Shown: positions 18,198 to 28,159, numbered from the stretch's first letter. The stretch: 64,000 nucleotides of DNA from Clostridium sp. AM58-1XD (GCF_003464085.1 NZ_QSDR01000007.1:101771-165770), one strand, 5' to 3'. Numbers and translations: made by a program. Notes: generated by a model not told the origin, from the letters alone.

Positions 18198-18716
18198 ATG
18201 AAAAAGAATAATAAGGGCTTTTCTTTGATCGAATTAATCATTGCAGTAGCTATTCTCGTAGTTCTGTCCGGACTTCTTGCACCACAGCTGATTAAATATG
18301 TAGAAAGATCGAGAGAGGCAAAGGACGTGCAGATGCTGGATTCGATCTATGTGGCGGTGAATACGGCGCTTACTAATGAAGAGGCATATGATAAATTTGT
18401 TGATGGGACTAATACAGGTGGAAATTATGTTGATATAGATTCCGGAATGTCTATTAAAGATATAATGGATAAAAATGATGCATTTTCAAAAGAAGTTGCA
18501 TCTATATTAGGGAAATCGTCTTCTGAATTGACTTTAAATTCTAAAAGGGCAAGCGGAGGTCATAATGCAGATAAAACAACTGTGAATAATATTTTCGTAA
18601 TAGTTCAATCCAAAGAAGGTTCAGATAAGGTAGAAGGCCTAGAAGTAGGAGTTTATGTAGCACCAGCTAAAGATGGGACACATGTAGATGGGTTCGATGT
18701 AGGAACGACAAAGTAG
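18198..18716 (+). CDS. pilA: Type IV major-type prepilin 4
   Basis: A 172-residue prepilin with leader MKKNNKG, the shared spine and head residues ~65-172. The base composition of the head-coding part is clearly more AT-rich than that of the other paralogues (for example 18410-18620), while the N-terminal part matches them. A mosaic origin of the head is therefore possible. The head keeps the closing KVEGLEVGVYVAP pattern. A strong inverted repeat follows the gene and probably ends or trims this transcript. Confidence 0.92.
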   Translation: MKKNNKGFSLIELIIAVAILVVLSGLLAPQLIKYVERSREAKDVQMLDSIYVAVNTALTNEEAYDKFVDGTNTGGNYVDIDSGMSIKDIMDKNDAFSKEVASILGKSSSELTLNSKRASGGHNADKTTVNNIFVIVQSKEGSDKVEGLEVGVYVAPAKDGTHVDGFDVGTTK

Positions 18717-18748
18717 ATATCAGTCTATAAAAAATATTTAAGTAAAAT

Positions 18749-18786
18749 AATTAGGCGGGGCATTCTCGCAATGCTCCGTCCTAATT
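18749..18786 (+). terminator. Strong hairpin after the pilin tandem array
   Basis: AATTAGGCGGGGCATT (18749-18764) pairs with AATGCTCCGTCCTAATT (18770-18786) with one bulged T and one G-U pair, around a 5-nt loop. The run AAAATA before it supplies T-residues only on the opposite strand; on the plus strand GATAAAAAA follows. It is probably a 3' stabiliser or partial terminator between pilins 1-4 and pilin 5. Confidence 0.55.
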
Positions 18787-19046
18787 GATAAAAAACCACT
18801 TTACGGAATTTACTGGAAATAAATAGATAAGGATTTGATTCGTTTAACCTGTTATAATTATAATTAACAATCTGGTATCAAATGGGTCAAAAGACCTTTT
18901 GAACCTAACATTGAACCTAAATTAGAATATTTCAACCTGAACGCGTTGCCTGGTAAGACTTTGCGGGCAGGATGATTACATATATAACACTACGATATAA
19001 TACGATAAAAGATAAGAGATCATCAGGAAAAGTGAGGTAGATAAGT
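18787..19046 (+). other. Gap between pilin 4 and pilin 5
   Basis: No open frame of note. AT-rich text includes TATAATTATAATT near 18855, a small GGTC-AAAA-GACC hairpin near 18890, two direct repeats of TTGAACCTAA between 18898 and 18920, and the stem TGCC/GGGCA near 18950-18971. A promoter for pilin 5 probably lies here, but no -35/-10 pair with proper spacing stood out. Confidence 0.35.
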
Positions 19047-19574
19047 ATGAAAAAGAAAAACAACAAAGGATTTTCCATGCTGGAGTTAATTATCTCCATT
19101 GCAATACTGGTGATACTCGCCGGCTTACTGGCGCCGGAATTAATTAAATATGTGGAAAAATCGAGAGAAGCCAGGGATATGCAGACGATTGATACCGTCT
19201 ATATGGCGGTGAATACGGCGATGGCCAATGAAAAATCCTACAGAGAATATGCGGATTTTTCCAAGGAGTGGACGAACAAGCTGGAAGCCGGCGTATCACT
19301 GGCGTCACTTATGGATACTACGGAATATGGCGATCTGGCAAAAGAGATCACAAGAATTCTTAACGAGGACAGAACGGAAATTAAGCTTGTTTCTAAACGG
19401 GCGCTGGGAGCGGATGGAAACGGGAGTATTTATGTTCAGATCAGACGGGAAACAGATAGTAACGGCGTTGTATACGATGATGAAACCGGATTTGAGATTG
19501 CCGTATATGCAGGAAGCAGCAAGGGTTCGGTGATTGATTCTGATTTTAAAATCGGCATTGTCGATCTGGACTGA
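19047..19574 (+). CDS. pilA: Type IV prepilin 5, divergent
   Basis: A 175-residue prepilin with leader MKKKNNKG and mature start FSMLELIISIAILVILAG. It keeps the KYVEKSREARDMQ spine but differs from the other four throughout (TIDTVYMAVNTAMANEKSY) and in its head. Standing apart after a 330-bp gap and a hairpin, and directly upstream of pilD, it may be a separately regulated or minor pilin rather than an allele of genes 1-4. The stop TGA overlaps an ATG, but the pilD start is placed further downstream. Confidence 0.9.
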   Translation: MKKKNNKGFSMLELIISIAILVILAGLLAPELIKYVEKSREARDMQTIDTVYMAVNTAMANEKSYREYADFSKEWTNKLEAGVSLASLMDTTEYGDLAKEITRILNEDRTEIKLVSKRALGADGNGSIYVQIRRETDSNGVVYDDETGFEIAVYAGSSKGSVIDSDFKIGIVDLD

Positions 19575-19588
19575 TGAGAGGGATTGAA

Positions 19589-20365
19589 ATGACTTCAGAA
19601 CTGGTTGTAATTCTACCATTTGTGTTCCTGTTTGGAATTACGGTGGGTAGTTTTTTGAACGTCTGTATCTATCGAATACCATTGAATGAAGACATCGTCC
19701 GGGAACAATCACATTGTATGAGCTGTGGTTACAAGCTGCGCTGGTACGATATGATACCCGTATTCAGCTGGCTTGCACTAGGAGGGAAATGCCGAAGCTG
19801 TAAAGAAAAAATATCGGTTCAGTATCCTGTTATCGAACTGGCCAATGGAGTGCTCTGGACGCTGACAGTGCTCCGGTTCGGCTTTCACTTTACGAGCCTA
19901 TGGTATGTCGGCTGTATTTCAGCTTTGATCGTTTTAAGCCTGATTGACTGGCGGACATATGAAATACCCTTTTCCTGTAATCTTTGGATTTTAGCGATGG
20001 GTACTGGGAACTTAATAACAGAATGCATGGCCGGCGGCCTTTCCAGGGCGCCGGAGTTTTTGACAGGAGCTTTATTAGTCAGTGGATTTCTGGAGCTTTT
20101 GATTCTGCTTACCAAGGGCAGAGCAATGGGAGGCGGCGATGTGAAACTGATGTTTGCAGCTGGTCTTCTGCTGGGATGGAAAGGGATTTTATGGGCTTTT
20201 CTGATAGGCTGTATCGCCGGTTCCATCATCCATCCCGTATTAATGAAATGGAGAAATAAGAGCCGGGTACTGGCTTTTGGGCCATACCTTTCCCTGGGAA
20301 TCTGGATTTCCATGATGTGGGGACGGCAGATGACCGACTGGTATATGGGATATCTGCTGAGGTAA
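19589..20365 (+). CDS. pilD: Prepilin peptidase / N-methyltransferase PilD
   Basis: A 258-residue polytopic membrane aspartic protease that cleaves prepilin leaders after Gly and methylates the new N-terminus. The N-terminal methylase part has GSFLNVCIYRIP and the two zinc pairs CMSC and CRSC. The A24 protease aspartates lie in LIDWRT and GGGDVKLM. The start at 19589 is preferred to the overlapping ATG at 19574, because GAGGG sits six bases before it. It serves all prepilins in this locus. Confidence 0.94.
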   Translation: MTSELVVILPFVFLFGITVGSFLNVCIYRIPLNEDIVREQSHCMSCGYKLRWYDMIPVFSWLALGGKCRSCKEKISVQYPVIELANGVLWTLTVLRFGFHFTSLWYVGCISALIVLSLIDWRTYEIPFSCNLWILAMGTGNLITECMAGGLSRAPEFLTGALLVSGFLELLILLTKGRAMGGGDVKLMFAAGLLLGWKGILWAFLIGCIAGSIIHPVLMKWRNKSRVLAFGPYLSLGIWISMMWGRQMTDWYMGYLLR

Positions 20366-20403
20366 CTAATATACTGAAATAATGCAGCAGGAAAGGAAAA
20401 AAG

Positions 20404-22155
20404 ATGGGAACGGTTTTATCCATATCGTTGGGAAATAAATCCATGCAGATTGGCGAAGTTTCCAAGAGCCGGTCGGGAGTTGTCGTTAAGAGGCTGATTG
20501 AAAAAGAGATTCAGGAAGGTCTGATGGATGACGGAACGGTACTCAATACGGAAGCTGTAGCGAAAGCCGTCGTTGCTGCCCTGAAAGAGGCCAATATAAA
20601 AACGAAAAGGGTCATCTTTACAATACCTTCAGGAAAGGTCATGTCCAGAGAAATCGTCCTGCCGCGTATGAAGGACGAGAAGGTCATAGAGACGATAAAA
20701 TCCAATGCGGAAGAATATTTTCCGATTGGTCTGGAAGATTATGTGATTTCATACTTTAAGATTTCCAACGTCTATGAGGAGGACGGCGAAAACGAAGAGG
20801 AAGATCATGGGGAGCCGGAAGACGGAGCAGATAAGAAAAAGAAGAAGGAGAAACGCAAAAAGAGGGATAAACATACAAGAGTGAGCCAGAGGCTTATGGT
20901 GCTTGCTGTCTCTAACAGCATGGTTCAATCCTATTATGATGTGGCGGCACTCGCCCATTTGAAGCTTCTTTCCCTTGATTATATGGGTAACAGCATCCTC
21001 CAGGTGATCACGAATCAAATTGGAGAGGAAACGTGCCTTGTGATCCAGATGCGTGAAGACAATACGTCGCTTACGGTTTTTGATAATGCAGTTATGATGC
21101 TGCAGAGAAATATCAACTACGGTACAGCGGATATTGTTCACACTATAGAAGATACATATGGTGTTTCTTATCATAGCGCTCAGAAAAAGCTGGAGGAAAA
21201 CGAACTGTTCAGAGCAGCGGACAGCTATGAACTGAAAAACAGCATCAATTATTTTATATCGAACATTGAACGTGTGATTGAGTATTACCGCGGCAGGAAT
21301 CCCGATATGCCGGTTACAAATATCTATTTCGTCGGCGAAGGTTCCAGGATTGCCGGCATGCCTCAGACGCTTGAGGAAAGTATCGGCCTGCCTGTACATA
21401 CACTTTCTACGTTAAAACGTGTTATTATCCGTCCGTCAGCAGCACCGGCAGCTTCTGAGGCCATGCAGTTTATGGCGAATATCGGTGCCGTGATTGAACC
21501 GGTGGGATTTCTGCCAAGGGCTCTGGAACAGGATATCCGCAAAAAGCTTGAGACGAAGGCATGCCGTATTCTCGTTCTCCTGGCCATTTTTATGGGCCTT
21601 GTTATCGTGACGATACCTGCTTTGGACTTTTTTAATCTGTCTTTTGAAAAAATGGATTTGGAATCAAAGCTGATGTCACTGCAGGATGTGGATGAAATCT
21701 TTGAAAATTACCAGCGGGCAGAGCAGAAATACAGCGACGTGGAAGCGATTGAGTCAATGGTTCGTACCAACAACGAAAGCCTGGCCGGATTTATCGATGT
21801 GTTTGAACAGCTTCGTCCAAGCAGCGTTAATATAACTTCGTTTGCATGCGATAACGGAAAGATTACATTTTCGGCGTTGGCAGACAGTAAAAACACGGTA
21901 ATTAAGCTGATAACGCAGCTTAAAACCATAGCGAATGTTTATCAGGTAGATGTCAGCGGGCTTTCAAGTACCTTTGATGAAACAGGTGCTGAGACGGTTT
22001 CTTTTTCAATTATATGTCTGCTCGTAAATGACGACGCCAGGTTTACAGAAGCTGAAGAAGATATGGCAGTGGAAGCAAATGCGGAAAGTGCTGCAGACAC
22101 CGAAGAAACAGCCAGCGAGGATGTAGAGCTGATTGAGAGCGAGGTGGGTGAATGA
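20404..22155 (+). CDS. PilM-PilN fusion, pilus alignment complex
   Basis: A 583-residue protein. Residues 1-~350 are an actin-like PilM ATPase (start GTVLSISLGNKSMQIGEV; PSGKVMSREIVLPRM; VGEGSRIAGM). A highly charged insert at ~123-160 (EEDGENEEEDHG, then KKKKKEKRKKRDK) interrupts it. A single membrane segment follows at ~384-406 (ILVLLAIFMGLVIVTI). Residues ~410-555 then form a coiled coil plus a ferredoxin-like domain as in PilN (SVNITSFACDNGKITFSALA, VYQVDVSGLS). In most systems PilM and PilN are separate proteins joined through a short PilN tail, and here they are one chain. An acidic tail closes it. Its last four bases overlap the pilO start (ATGA). Confidence 0.85.
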   Translation: MGTVLSISLGNKSMQIGEVSKSRSGVVVKRLIEKEIQEGLMDDGTVLNTEAVAKAVVAALKEANIKTKRVIFTIPSGKVMSREIVLPRMKDEKVIETIKSNAEEYFPIGLEDYVISYFKISNVYEEDGENEEEDHGEPEDGADKKKKKEKRKKRDKHTRVSQRLMVLAVSNSMVQSYYDVAALAHLKLLSLDYMGNSILQVITNQIGEETCLVIQMREDNTSLTVFDNAVMMLQRNINYGTADIVHTIEDTYGVSYHSAQKKLEENELFRAADSYELKNSINYFISNIERVIEYYRGRNPDMPVTNIYFVGEGSRIAGMPQTLEESIGLPVHTLSTLKRVIIRPSAAPAASEAMQFMANIGAVIEPVGFLPRALEQDIRKKLETKACRILVLLAIFMGLVIVTIPALDFFNLSFEKMDLESKLMSLQDVDEIFENYQRAEQKYSDVEAIESMVRTNNESLAGFIDVFEQLRPSSVNITSFACDNGKITFSALADSKNTVIKLITQLKTIANVYQVDVSGLSSTFDETGAETVSFSIICLLVNDDARFTEAEEDMAVEANAESAADTEETASEDVELIESEVGE

Positions 22156-23237
22156 TGAGAAATATGAATTCCAGGGACAAATGGCTTGTCTATTTTCTCA
22201 TATCCCTGATACTCGTGGGAGCTGCCTGGATGTTCGGCGCAAGGCCGCTGAAAGCGAAGGCAAAGAGTTTGGATGTTTCTGTAGCAGAACTGAGACAGGA
22301 ATACAATGACAAAATGGCTATCCTTGCGAAAAAGGATGAATATATAAGTAAAACAAAAGAGTATACGGAAGCGTTTGACATGATGATGGAACGCTATCCG
22401 GCCGGAATAGCAAAAGAAAACCAGATTGCATTTGTTGTTGGGCTGGAAAGAGAGCTTGGAACTGGTATTACTTCCCTGGCGTACACAGAACCAGCAACGA
22501 TATACGGACTTAACTCCGCTCCGGAAGCGGGAGAACCGTATGCACTGACTGAGAGCAGGCTGACGTTGCCAGTTACATGCGATTATATCATGTGGAAGCA
22601 TCTACTGGATTATGTTTTTACATGGCAGGATAAGAGCACAATCCCTTCCATAACAGCCAGTTATGATGGGACTAGCGGAAAGGTCATATCGAATATTACA
22701 CTTCAACAGTTTGCAGTAACAGGAGGAGAGCGGGTCCTTCCCGAGCCGGATGTACTGGTTCCGATCGGAACGGACAACATTTTCCAGTCCGGAACGCCTC
22801 TTTCTTACGATGGTCGTACGGCTGCAGAAAAGATTCAGGATATCAAGAAGAATTATGACCTCTACATTATGCTTCATGGAACGGCTTCGGATGTTCCAGC
22901 CAAGGTGATTGCTGGGCAGCAGGATACAGGCAAGCTCATATCAGAGAAAAATGGAGCAGAGGATCTTTCTATAACAGTCGTACAGGGAGAAGAGGAAATC
23001 AACATTGTCTATGCGTTAGGAGACAACGAGAAGCGTGTAGTAGTGCCGGACAAGGAAGAGATCAATATCTACGTACTGAGTTCGGGAAGAACAGGGAGCA
23101 GGGATGAGAGCGGAATAAACGTTTCCATCGATAATCAGACAGAACGGAACGTATGCATTGCGGTAACTGATGACGATGGCCAGAATCCAAGATTTACGGT
23201 TGCAGAACAGAAAGGGCGCATCGAAATCATACAATAG
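22152..23237 (+). CDS. pilO: PilO-like pilus assembly protein
   Basis: A 361-residue bitopic membrane protein. A short cytoplasmic N-terminus (MNSRDKW) precedes one membrane segment (LVYFLISLILVGAAWMFG), a coiled coil (residues ~35-75) and a periplasm-type ferredoxin fold (residues ~95-190), the order expected for PilO. An extra C-terminal ~150 residues (from IGTDNIFQSGTPLSYDG) are not part of the usual ~200-residue PilO and are unassigned. Start-stop overlap with the PilM-PilN gene indicates translational coupling and a joint complex. Confidence 0.8.
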   Translation: MMRNMNSRDKWLVYFLISLILVGAAWMFGARPLKAKAKSLDVSVAELRQEYNDKMAILAKKDEYISKTKEYTEAFDMMMERYPAGIAKENQIAFVVGLERELGTGITSLAYTEPATIYGLNSAPEAGEPYALTESRLTLPVTCDYIMWKHLLDYVFTWQDKSTIPSITASYDGTSGKVISNITLQQFAVTGGERVLPEPDVLVPIGTDNIFQSGTPLSYDGRTAAEKIQDIKKNYDLYIMLHGTASDVPAKVIAGQQDTGKLISEKNGAEDLSITVVQGEEEINIVYALGDNEKRVVVPDKEEINIYVLSSGRTGSRDESGINVSIDNQTERNVCIAVTDDDGQNPRFTVAEQKGRIEIIQ

Positions 23238-23260
23238 CTGCAGCAGTTCAGACGACGGAG

Positions 23261-23318
23261 AAATTGGTACAGTAGCGGTTGTTCGATTGGTTTATGAGAC
23301 CGGTTCTGTACCAATTTT
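23261..23318 (+). terminator. Long hairpin between pilO and the minor prepilins
   Basis: AAATTGGTACAG (23261-23272) pairs perfectly with CTGTACCAATTT (23306-23317), with an inner CGGT/ACCG pairing. TTCACATT follows, so the T-tract is weak. It lies in a 200-bp gap inside the pilus operon and may be a partial terminator or processing site that separates core machinery from minor subunits. An open frame crosses it but shows no family likeness. Confidence 0.55.
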
Positions 23319-23437
23319 CACATTAGACGGACATCCAACATTTCTTGGTTTTAAGCCAGGAAAAGATGCCGTCTGCCATCCGAACTGCTGCCAAGTAATA
23401 CAGGCTTATAAGAAAATCAGGAAAGGAGTACCCGATT

Positions 23438-24673
23438 ATGAAGAAACAGGCAGGATTTACCCTGATCGAATTGCTGGTAGCGATTGCTGTGCTCTCCATT
23501 ATGACTGGGGTGCTCCTTCGCACTTTTACGGTAAGCAGCAGAATATCGGTAAAATCCAGAGAAGACGAGCGTGTGCTGAACTTGGCAAAAGATTCTGTGG
23601 AGACGTTTAAAGGATATGCGTTTGAGGGCCTAGACAAAGAGCTTTCAGAAGGCGAAGATCATACGAAAGAGATTACGATTGGAGAAAATAAGTGGCAGGC
23701 TGTTCAAGGCGGGGGAAAATTTGTATTTACCAGGTCGGAAAAAGAAGGAACCTCCTCTTATCTGATTGAGGTGGAAGCAGATTACGGAAAGTACTCAAAC
23801 GAAGATGCTGCTGATGGAAGTGTCATGGACTCGAATCTCTATGAAATGCCGAGGATTACTGATATAAGCAGCATTCAGAATGCAGTCGTATCACCAGCCG
23901 ACCTTTCTGTAACCAGCCAAGAGGATAAAGAAGGGGAAGAAGGGGAGGAATTAGATAAAGATCAATTCCTAACACGACTCCTGCTGGCAAAGGTGAACCC
24001 TCCGGAAGATGATGGAGAAGGTGGCGCGGAGGAGGGCGCCGGGTCAGGTTCCTCCGGTTCCGGCGGTTCGGAAGAAACGATATACAGCGAAGACGACGTT
24101 AAGAGAATATTGAATATTATGATCGATTCCAAAAGCGGCGGTACAAAAATGGGGGTATCGGTGCAACTGATTTATACGGTGTCAGAGGAAATGCCGGATA
24201 AAGCTTCCGGTTATCCGGCGGCTATGTCAGTCAAAACGGGAGTATTCTCCACAGTGAAAACGCTGGTTGAGAAGAAAGACAAAAAAGAAGGAAAAAAAGA
24301 GATAGAGAATGGTATCTATGTATTTCTTCCTGAAAATGTGGAGTACGACAGAATATTTGTCACAGCGGTAAAAAGAAGTGATCAGATATCGTATCCCGTA
24401 TACATTATCTCTCCGTCGGAGAACCCTCCGCCGTATGGTTTTCTGGATGATTTGCTGAAACTGCCTCCGTCGGGGACTACAGATGAAATCGTAACAGTAT
24501 TTTCCAACATCCCTGCCAGGAGCGGAAGCGCTGGAAGAGGGCTTGTGGATAAAACGGCCGCATATAACAGAATTTATGGTTTGAGTGTAACTGTTTATAA
24601 AGGGGTTCCTGATGGGGCCGGATTGAAAAAGGGAGAAAAACTGCTAAACATCACTTCATCAAAAAGGGAATGA
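23438..24673 (+). CDS. Large minor prepilin (type IV/PulG-like signal)
   Basis: A 411-residue protein with a clear class III signal: leader MKKQAG, then FTLIELLVAIAVLSIMTGVLL, with Glu5 present. It is much longer than ordinary minor pilins. The middle (residues ~165-210) is a low-complexity acidic/glycine-serine linker (EDDGEGGAEEGAGSGSSGSGG) that joins an N-terminal pilin-like domain to a second folded domain of ~200 residues. It begins after AGGAAAGGAG. It is likely an initiation or tip minor pilin carrying an extra domain. The function of the second domain is unknown. Confidence 0.85.
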   Translation: MKKQAGFTLIELLVAIAVLSIMTGVLLRTFTVSSRISVKSREDERVLNLAKDSVETFKGYAFEGLDKELSEGEDHTKEITIGENKWQAVQGGGKFVFTRSEKEGTSSYLIEVEADYGKYSNEDAADGSVMDSNLYEMPRITDISSIQNAVVSPADLSVTSQEDKEGEEGEELDKDQFLTRLLLAKVNPPEDDGEGGAEEGAGSGSSGSGGSEETIYSEDDVKRILNIMIDSKSGGTKMGVSVQLIYTVSEEMPDKASGYPAAMSVKTGVFSTVKTLVEKKDKKEGKKEIENGIYVFLPENVEYDRIFVTAVKRSDQISYPVYIISPSENPPPYGFLDDLLKLPPSGTTDEIVTVFSNIPARSGSAGRGLVDKTAAYNRIYGLSVTVYKGVPDGAGLKKGEKLLNITSSKRE

Positions 24674-24678
24674 ACATT

Positions 24679-27038
24679 ATGAAAAAACGGCTTTGGACAG
24701 AAAACGGAAAATTGAATAATAGAGGTTCTGCCATGCTTCTGGTCCTGACCGTTATTTCCCTGATCGCTCTTTTGGGGTTTATGAGTCTGAGCGCAGCAGT
24801 TACAAACTGGCAGATACGTATGCTGGGCAGAAAATCAGAGAGAAATTTTTATTTTCTGGAAACCGCATTGGACGAAATCTATTCAGGCCTTGGCGAAGAG
24901 GCAGGAGAATGCCTGAAAAGAGCTATGAAGAGGTTTTGACAGGACTTTATACGACGTATAAGACAAACGACAAAGCGAATGAAGCGTTTGCTGAAAAGTA
25001 TTTAAAATCTCTGGAAGACAGTATGGGTGTGGATTTCAATCCGATTGCACATGAGGAAGACAGTCTGGCAGCAAAACTGAAATCATACTCAGCGACCGTT
25101 GAACAGGAGAACCTTACAGTTAAAATTGGGGAGATTTCCTATACTGACGGCAGTATACCAGCGGGCTTTGAAGAAACTACAGATATGAATAGGGAAGAAG
25201 AAACGGGGAGGCAGCAGATTATGTTGGAAAACCTGCAGCTGACCTATGTAAATCCAACAACTCAGGTGGAATCCTCGATTACGGTCGACTTGACGATTCG
25301 TACGCCTAGAATCCGTTTTATCAACGAGAAAGAGGCGTTAAATGATTATGTCCTGGTAGCGAATAAAGGTATAAAAATTGAAGAAAATTCAGCAGATGGA
25401 GACGGAAGCCTTCTGAAAGGAAATATTTATGGAGGCAATATAGAGATTTCCCAGGCGAAGGCTGTCATGGAAAGCAACCTGGTGACGGCAGGAGAAGAAT
25501 TATCTGTCAGCAACGGAGGGGATTTATCCATTATCCCAGCTGGTATGGGGGAATCCGATAATGAAAGTGAAGAAGGCGCGGAAGGCGGAACGGAAGAGGG
25601 CATGGATCAGGAGTATTCCATGACCAGTCATGTCTGGGCGCATAATGTCAGAGTTTTTCAGGCATCCCGGCTCACTATGGATAGTGGAGACATGTATGTA
25701 CAGGATGATCTGACGCTCCAGCAGGATGAGAATTCCGTAAAACTGACAGGTGGCTATTATGGATATGGCAATAAGGGAGAAAGTGCTGAGCCTGATCAGA
25801 ATACGCATTCCGACAGCAGTGCAGTCCTCTTAAACGGCAAGAAAAATACGGTGGATTTTGGAGAAGTGGATACGCTTCTTCTGGCAGGAAGAGCTTATCT
25901 TAATTTCAGGGATGTCAGTGAAGCTTATCCACTGGGCGAGTCCATGTCGGTAAAGGCGAGCCAGAATATTTACCTTGTCCCAACGGAACAGATCCATGTG
26001 GGAGATGAAAATGGCACTGAAGCTGAGTCGAATCCGTTGATATTCCCTTCAGATAAAAGTGAACTTGTTCTCAATGTGAAAAAGGATGGGGAAAGTGGGA
26101 ACGCAGAAGGCACTTATAAAGTTACAAAATCAGAGACGAATGGAACTGTCTCTTACAGTGCATCAAGGGTGAGCGGAGAAAACACGGCGGTAATTGTCGG
26201 TATTAAGGGAAAGCTGTATATCTATCGCAGTTTTGAAAGCAAAGAAGAGCAGACAGAGTTTTTCAGGAAGTACCTGGAGGAACACGGTGATACATTCAGC
26301 AGTTATCTGAAAAAGGCAGGCATGGGAAACGCGGATGGCGAAATTACAGGCGGGGATAAGATGGGCGCTGTTACGCTGAATGAGGGAGGAAACTTTTATA
26401 CATCAGCTTCACTTTATGAGGTATCAGGAGCTGGTGAGAAGCTTTTTAATCTTATGAATAACGAGAGTCCTACTTCTCTAGGCATAGTGGAACTGTCCAG
26501 ATCATGTGAGTTATCGTATGCAAATCTGAAAAAATATCTGGCAGAGACGGTAAAAGCTGACGGAGGAGAGGGCGCGCTTCCAGCCTCTACGTTTGCCCGC
26601 CTGAAGGCCGGAGGAGAAAATGGAGAATCCGTCTGGAATATTGAAGATTTTGAAGTCCTGCATAAGCAGGAAGGCGACGTCGGAATTCTTGTGACTGATC
26701 AGAATGTTGTACTCAATTTATCCAGCAAGGAAGCGAAAGCCGGAGCTACATACGCCATGCCTCAGGGATTGATCGTTACAAATAAAAATGTGACTGTTGA
26801 AGGCGGAAGCGGTGAGGAATGGAACGGACTGATCCTTGCAGGCGGCACGATTACTATTAAGGGAGAAGCAAAGCTGATAGCAGACCCGGGAACATGGGCG
26901 TCTTATCTGGAAGATGAGCAGGCTGCAAAATATTTTTATGGGTACGGTGACGCGGACTCTTCTGCATTTGACCGATATGAAGATTTCCTGATTCTGAAGA
27001 ACTGGAAGAGAGGGACGAGAATTCATGAAGAAGGATAA
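24679..27038 (+). CDS. PilX-like minor pilus protein (one-base deletion)
   Basis: Restoring one A in AAAA at 24916-24919 joins two frames into a 786-residue protein. The N-terminus, NRGSAMLLVLTVISLIALLGFMSLSAA, is a hydrophobic spine without Glu5, as in PilX/GspK-type minor subunits, and NFYFLETALDEIYSGL resembles their FYxAEAGLE segment. The body is large and rich in beta-strand-like text with repeated GGxI/NGGx patterns (residues ~160-330) suggestive of a right-handed solenoid. No known enzyme motif is seen. It is followed by an overlapping minor prepilin gene (27025), so it is a core part of the pilus operon. Confidence 0.75.
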
Positions 27039-27519
27039 CAAAGGATTTTCTCTTCTGGAAATGCTCATTGTAGTGGCTATACTTGGAATCGTAACGGGGA
27101 TGATGGTAATAAGTCCCGGAGCATCAAGAAGAAAGGAAATGGAAAAGTTTGCCCGCATACTCAAAGAAGAAATTGAATATACCCAGATGATTGCTATGTC
27201 AAGAGAAGGCGAGTGGCAATTGACTGTCTATGAACTGGATGGAGAAATGTTCTGTGCTCAGGAAAAGAAAAAGGAAGGCAGCTGGGAACAGGAATTGAAT
27301 AAATCATTTATTGGCTATGCTGCTGCCGTAACCTATACGAAGGATACCACATTGCCTGCAGATGAGAGCGGCACGGGCGGAACAATATACCATATTTACC
27401 GATTTGACCGGGATACAGGCGAGTGTATATTGGGAAGCGGAAGTATGGAGATGGAAGGTCAGGGAAATAAACTAACGGTGACCGTGTATAAGGAAACCGG
27501 CCGCTGTGAGATTGAGTAG
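27025..27519 (+). CDS. Minor prepilin (GspH/FimT-like)
   Basis: A 164-residue prepilin. Leader MKKDNKG precedes FSLLEMLIVVAILGIVTGMMV with Glu5. The soluble domain includes TQMIAMSREGEWQLTVYELDGE and a C-terminal beta-rich part ending VTVYKETGRCEIE, which fits the GspH/FimT type of minor pseudopilin. It overlaps the end of the PilX-like gene by 14 bp, so expression is coupled. Confidence 0.85.
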   Translation: MKKDNKGFSLLEMLIVVAILGIVTGMMVISPGASRRKEMEKFARILKEEIEYTQMIAMSREGEWQLTVYELDGEMFCAQEKKKEGSWEQELNKSFIGYAAAVTYTKDTTLPADESGTGGTIYHIYRFDRDTGECILGSGSMEMEGQGNKLTVTVYKETGRCEIE

Positions 27520-27530
27520 AGGTGATAGAT

Positions 27531-28159
27531 ATGAAGGAAAGGGATGACCGTGGAATTACTCTGATTGAATTGCTGGTAGGCATTACGGTACTGGCTTTTG
27601 TAGGGCTCATGGCTGGAGCTTTCCTCAACGTATCTACAAAGCTGGGAAGGAGAACTGCCACATACGCGGATATTCAAAGTGAAAGTCAGAGCGTTATGAG
27701 GCGGCTTACGGATGCGGTAATGAACGGGGAAAGTGTCTATATCGATCAGGACGCATTGGGGACCGTAATATTTACCGGAAAACAGGCCGTTCAGTCCGGT
27801 GGGACACACTACACGGGAGAAACTTTCTTTTTTGATAAGGCAGGTCATAGCCTGTATCAGAAGAGAAGCGGAGATTTTACGGTGAATTCGGCGGAAGGAA
27901 TATCTGCACCATTAAACAGCAGTTCAGTAAAAGATGCAATTGTCAGCAAAGAGTATCTTATTTCTGATAAGCTGGAAGATATGGATGTCAGTCTGGAAAT
28001 CGGCGGAGTGATTCAGGAAAATGTAGATGGGATGAAAGAAGCAGATGGTTCCGTGACAGTACGGTTCGAGTTGACATTTTCCAATAATGAGAGTCGGGGA
28101 TACCGTTGCAGTTCCGGATCAACGGCCAGGAATACTCCGAATCTTATATGGTACTATAA
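27531..28159 (+). CDS. Minor prepilin (PilW/GspJ-like; one-base deletion near the end)
   Basis: Leader MKERDDRG precedes ITLIELLVGITVLAFVGLMAG with Glu5. The uncorrected frame ends at 28166 with implausible text. Restoring one T at 28094 gives NNESSGIPLQFRINGQEYSESYMVL, ending at 28159, a typical pilin-like strand ending. The corrected protein has 209 residues. Together with the GspH-like, long and PilX-like subunits it forms the set of four minor pilins expected to prime pilus assembly. The start at 27531 follows GAGGTGAT. Confidence 0.8.

Noticed and set aside
23170..23610. Open frame of 146 codons across the gap after pilO
   Set aside because: It overlaps the pilO end and the start of the long minor prepilin, has no family likeness and no ribosome binding site, and contains the long hairpin at 23261-23318.
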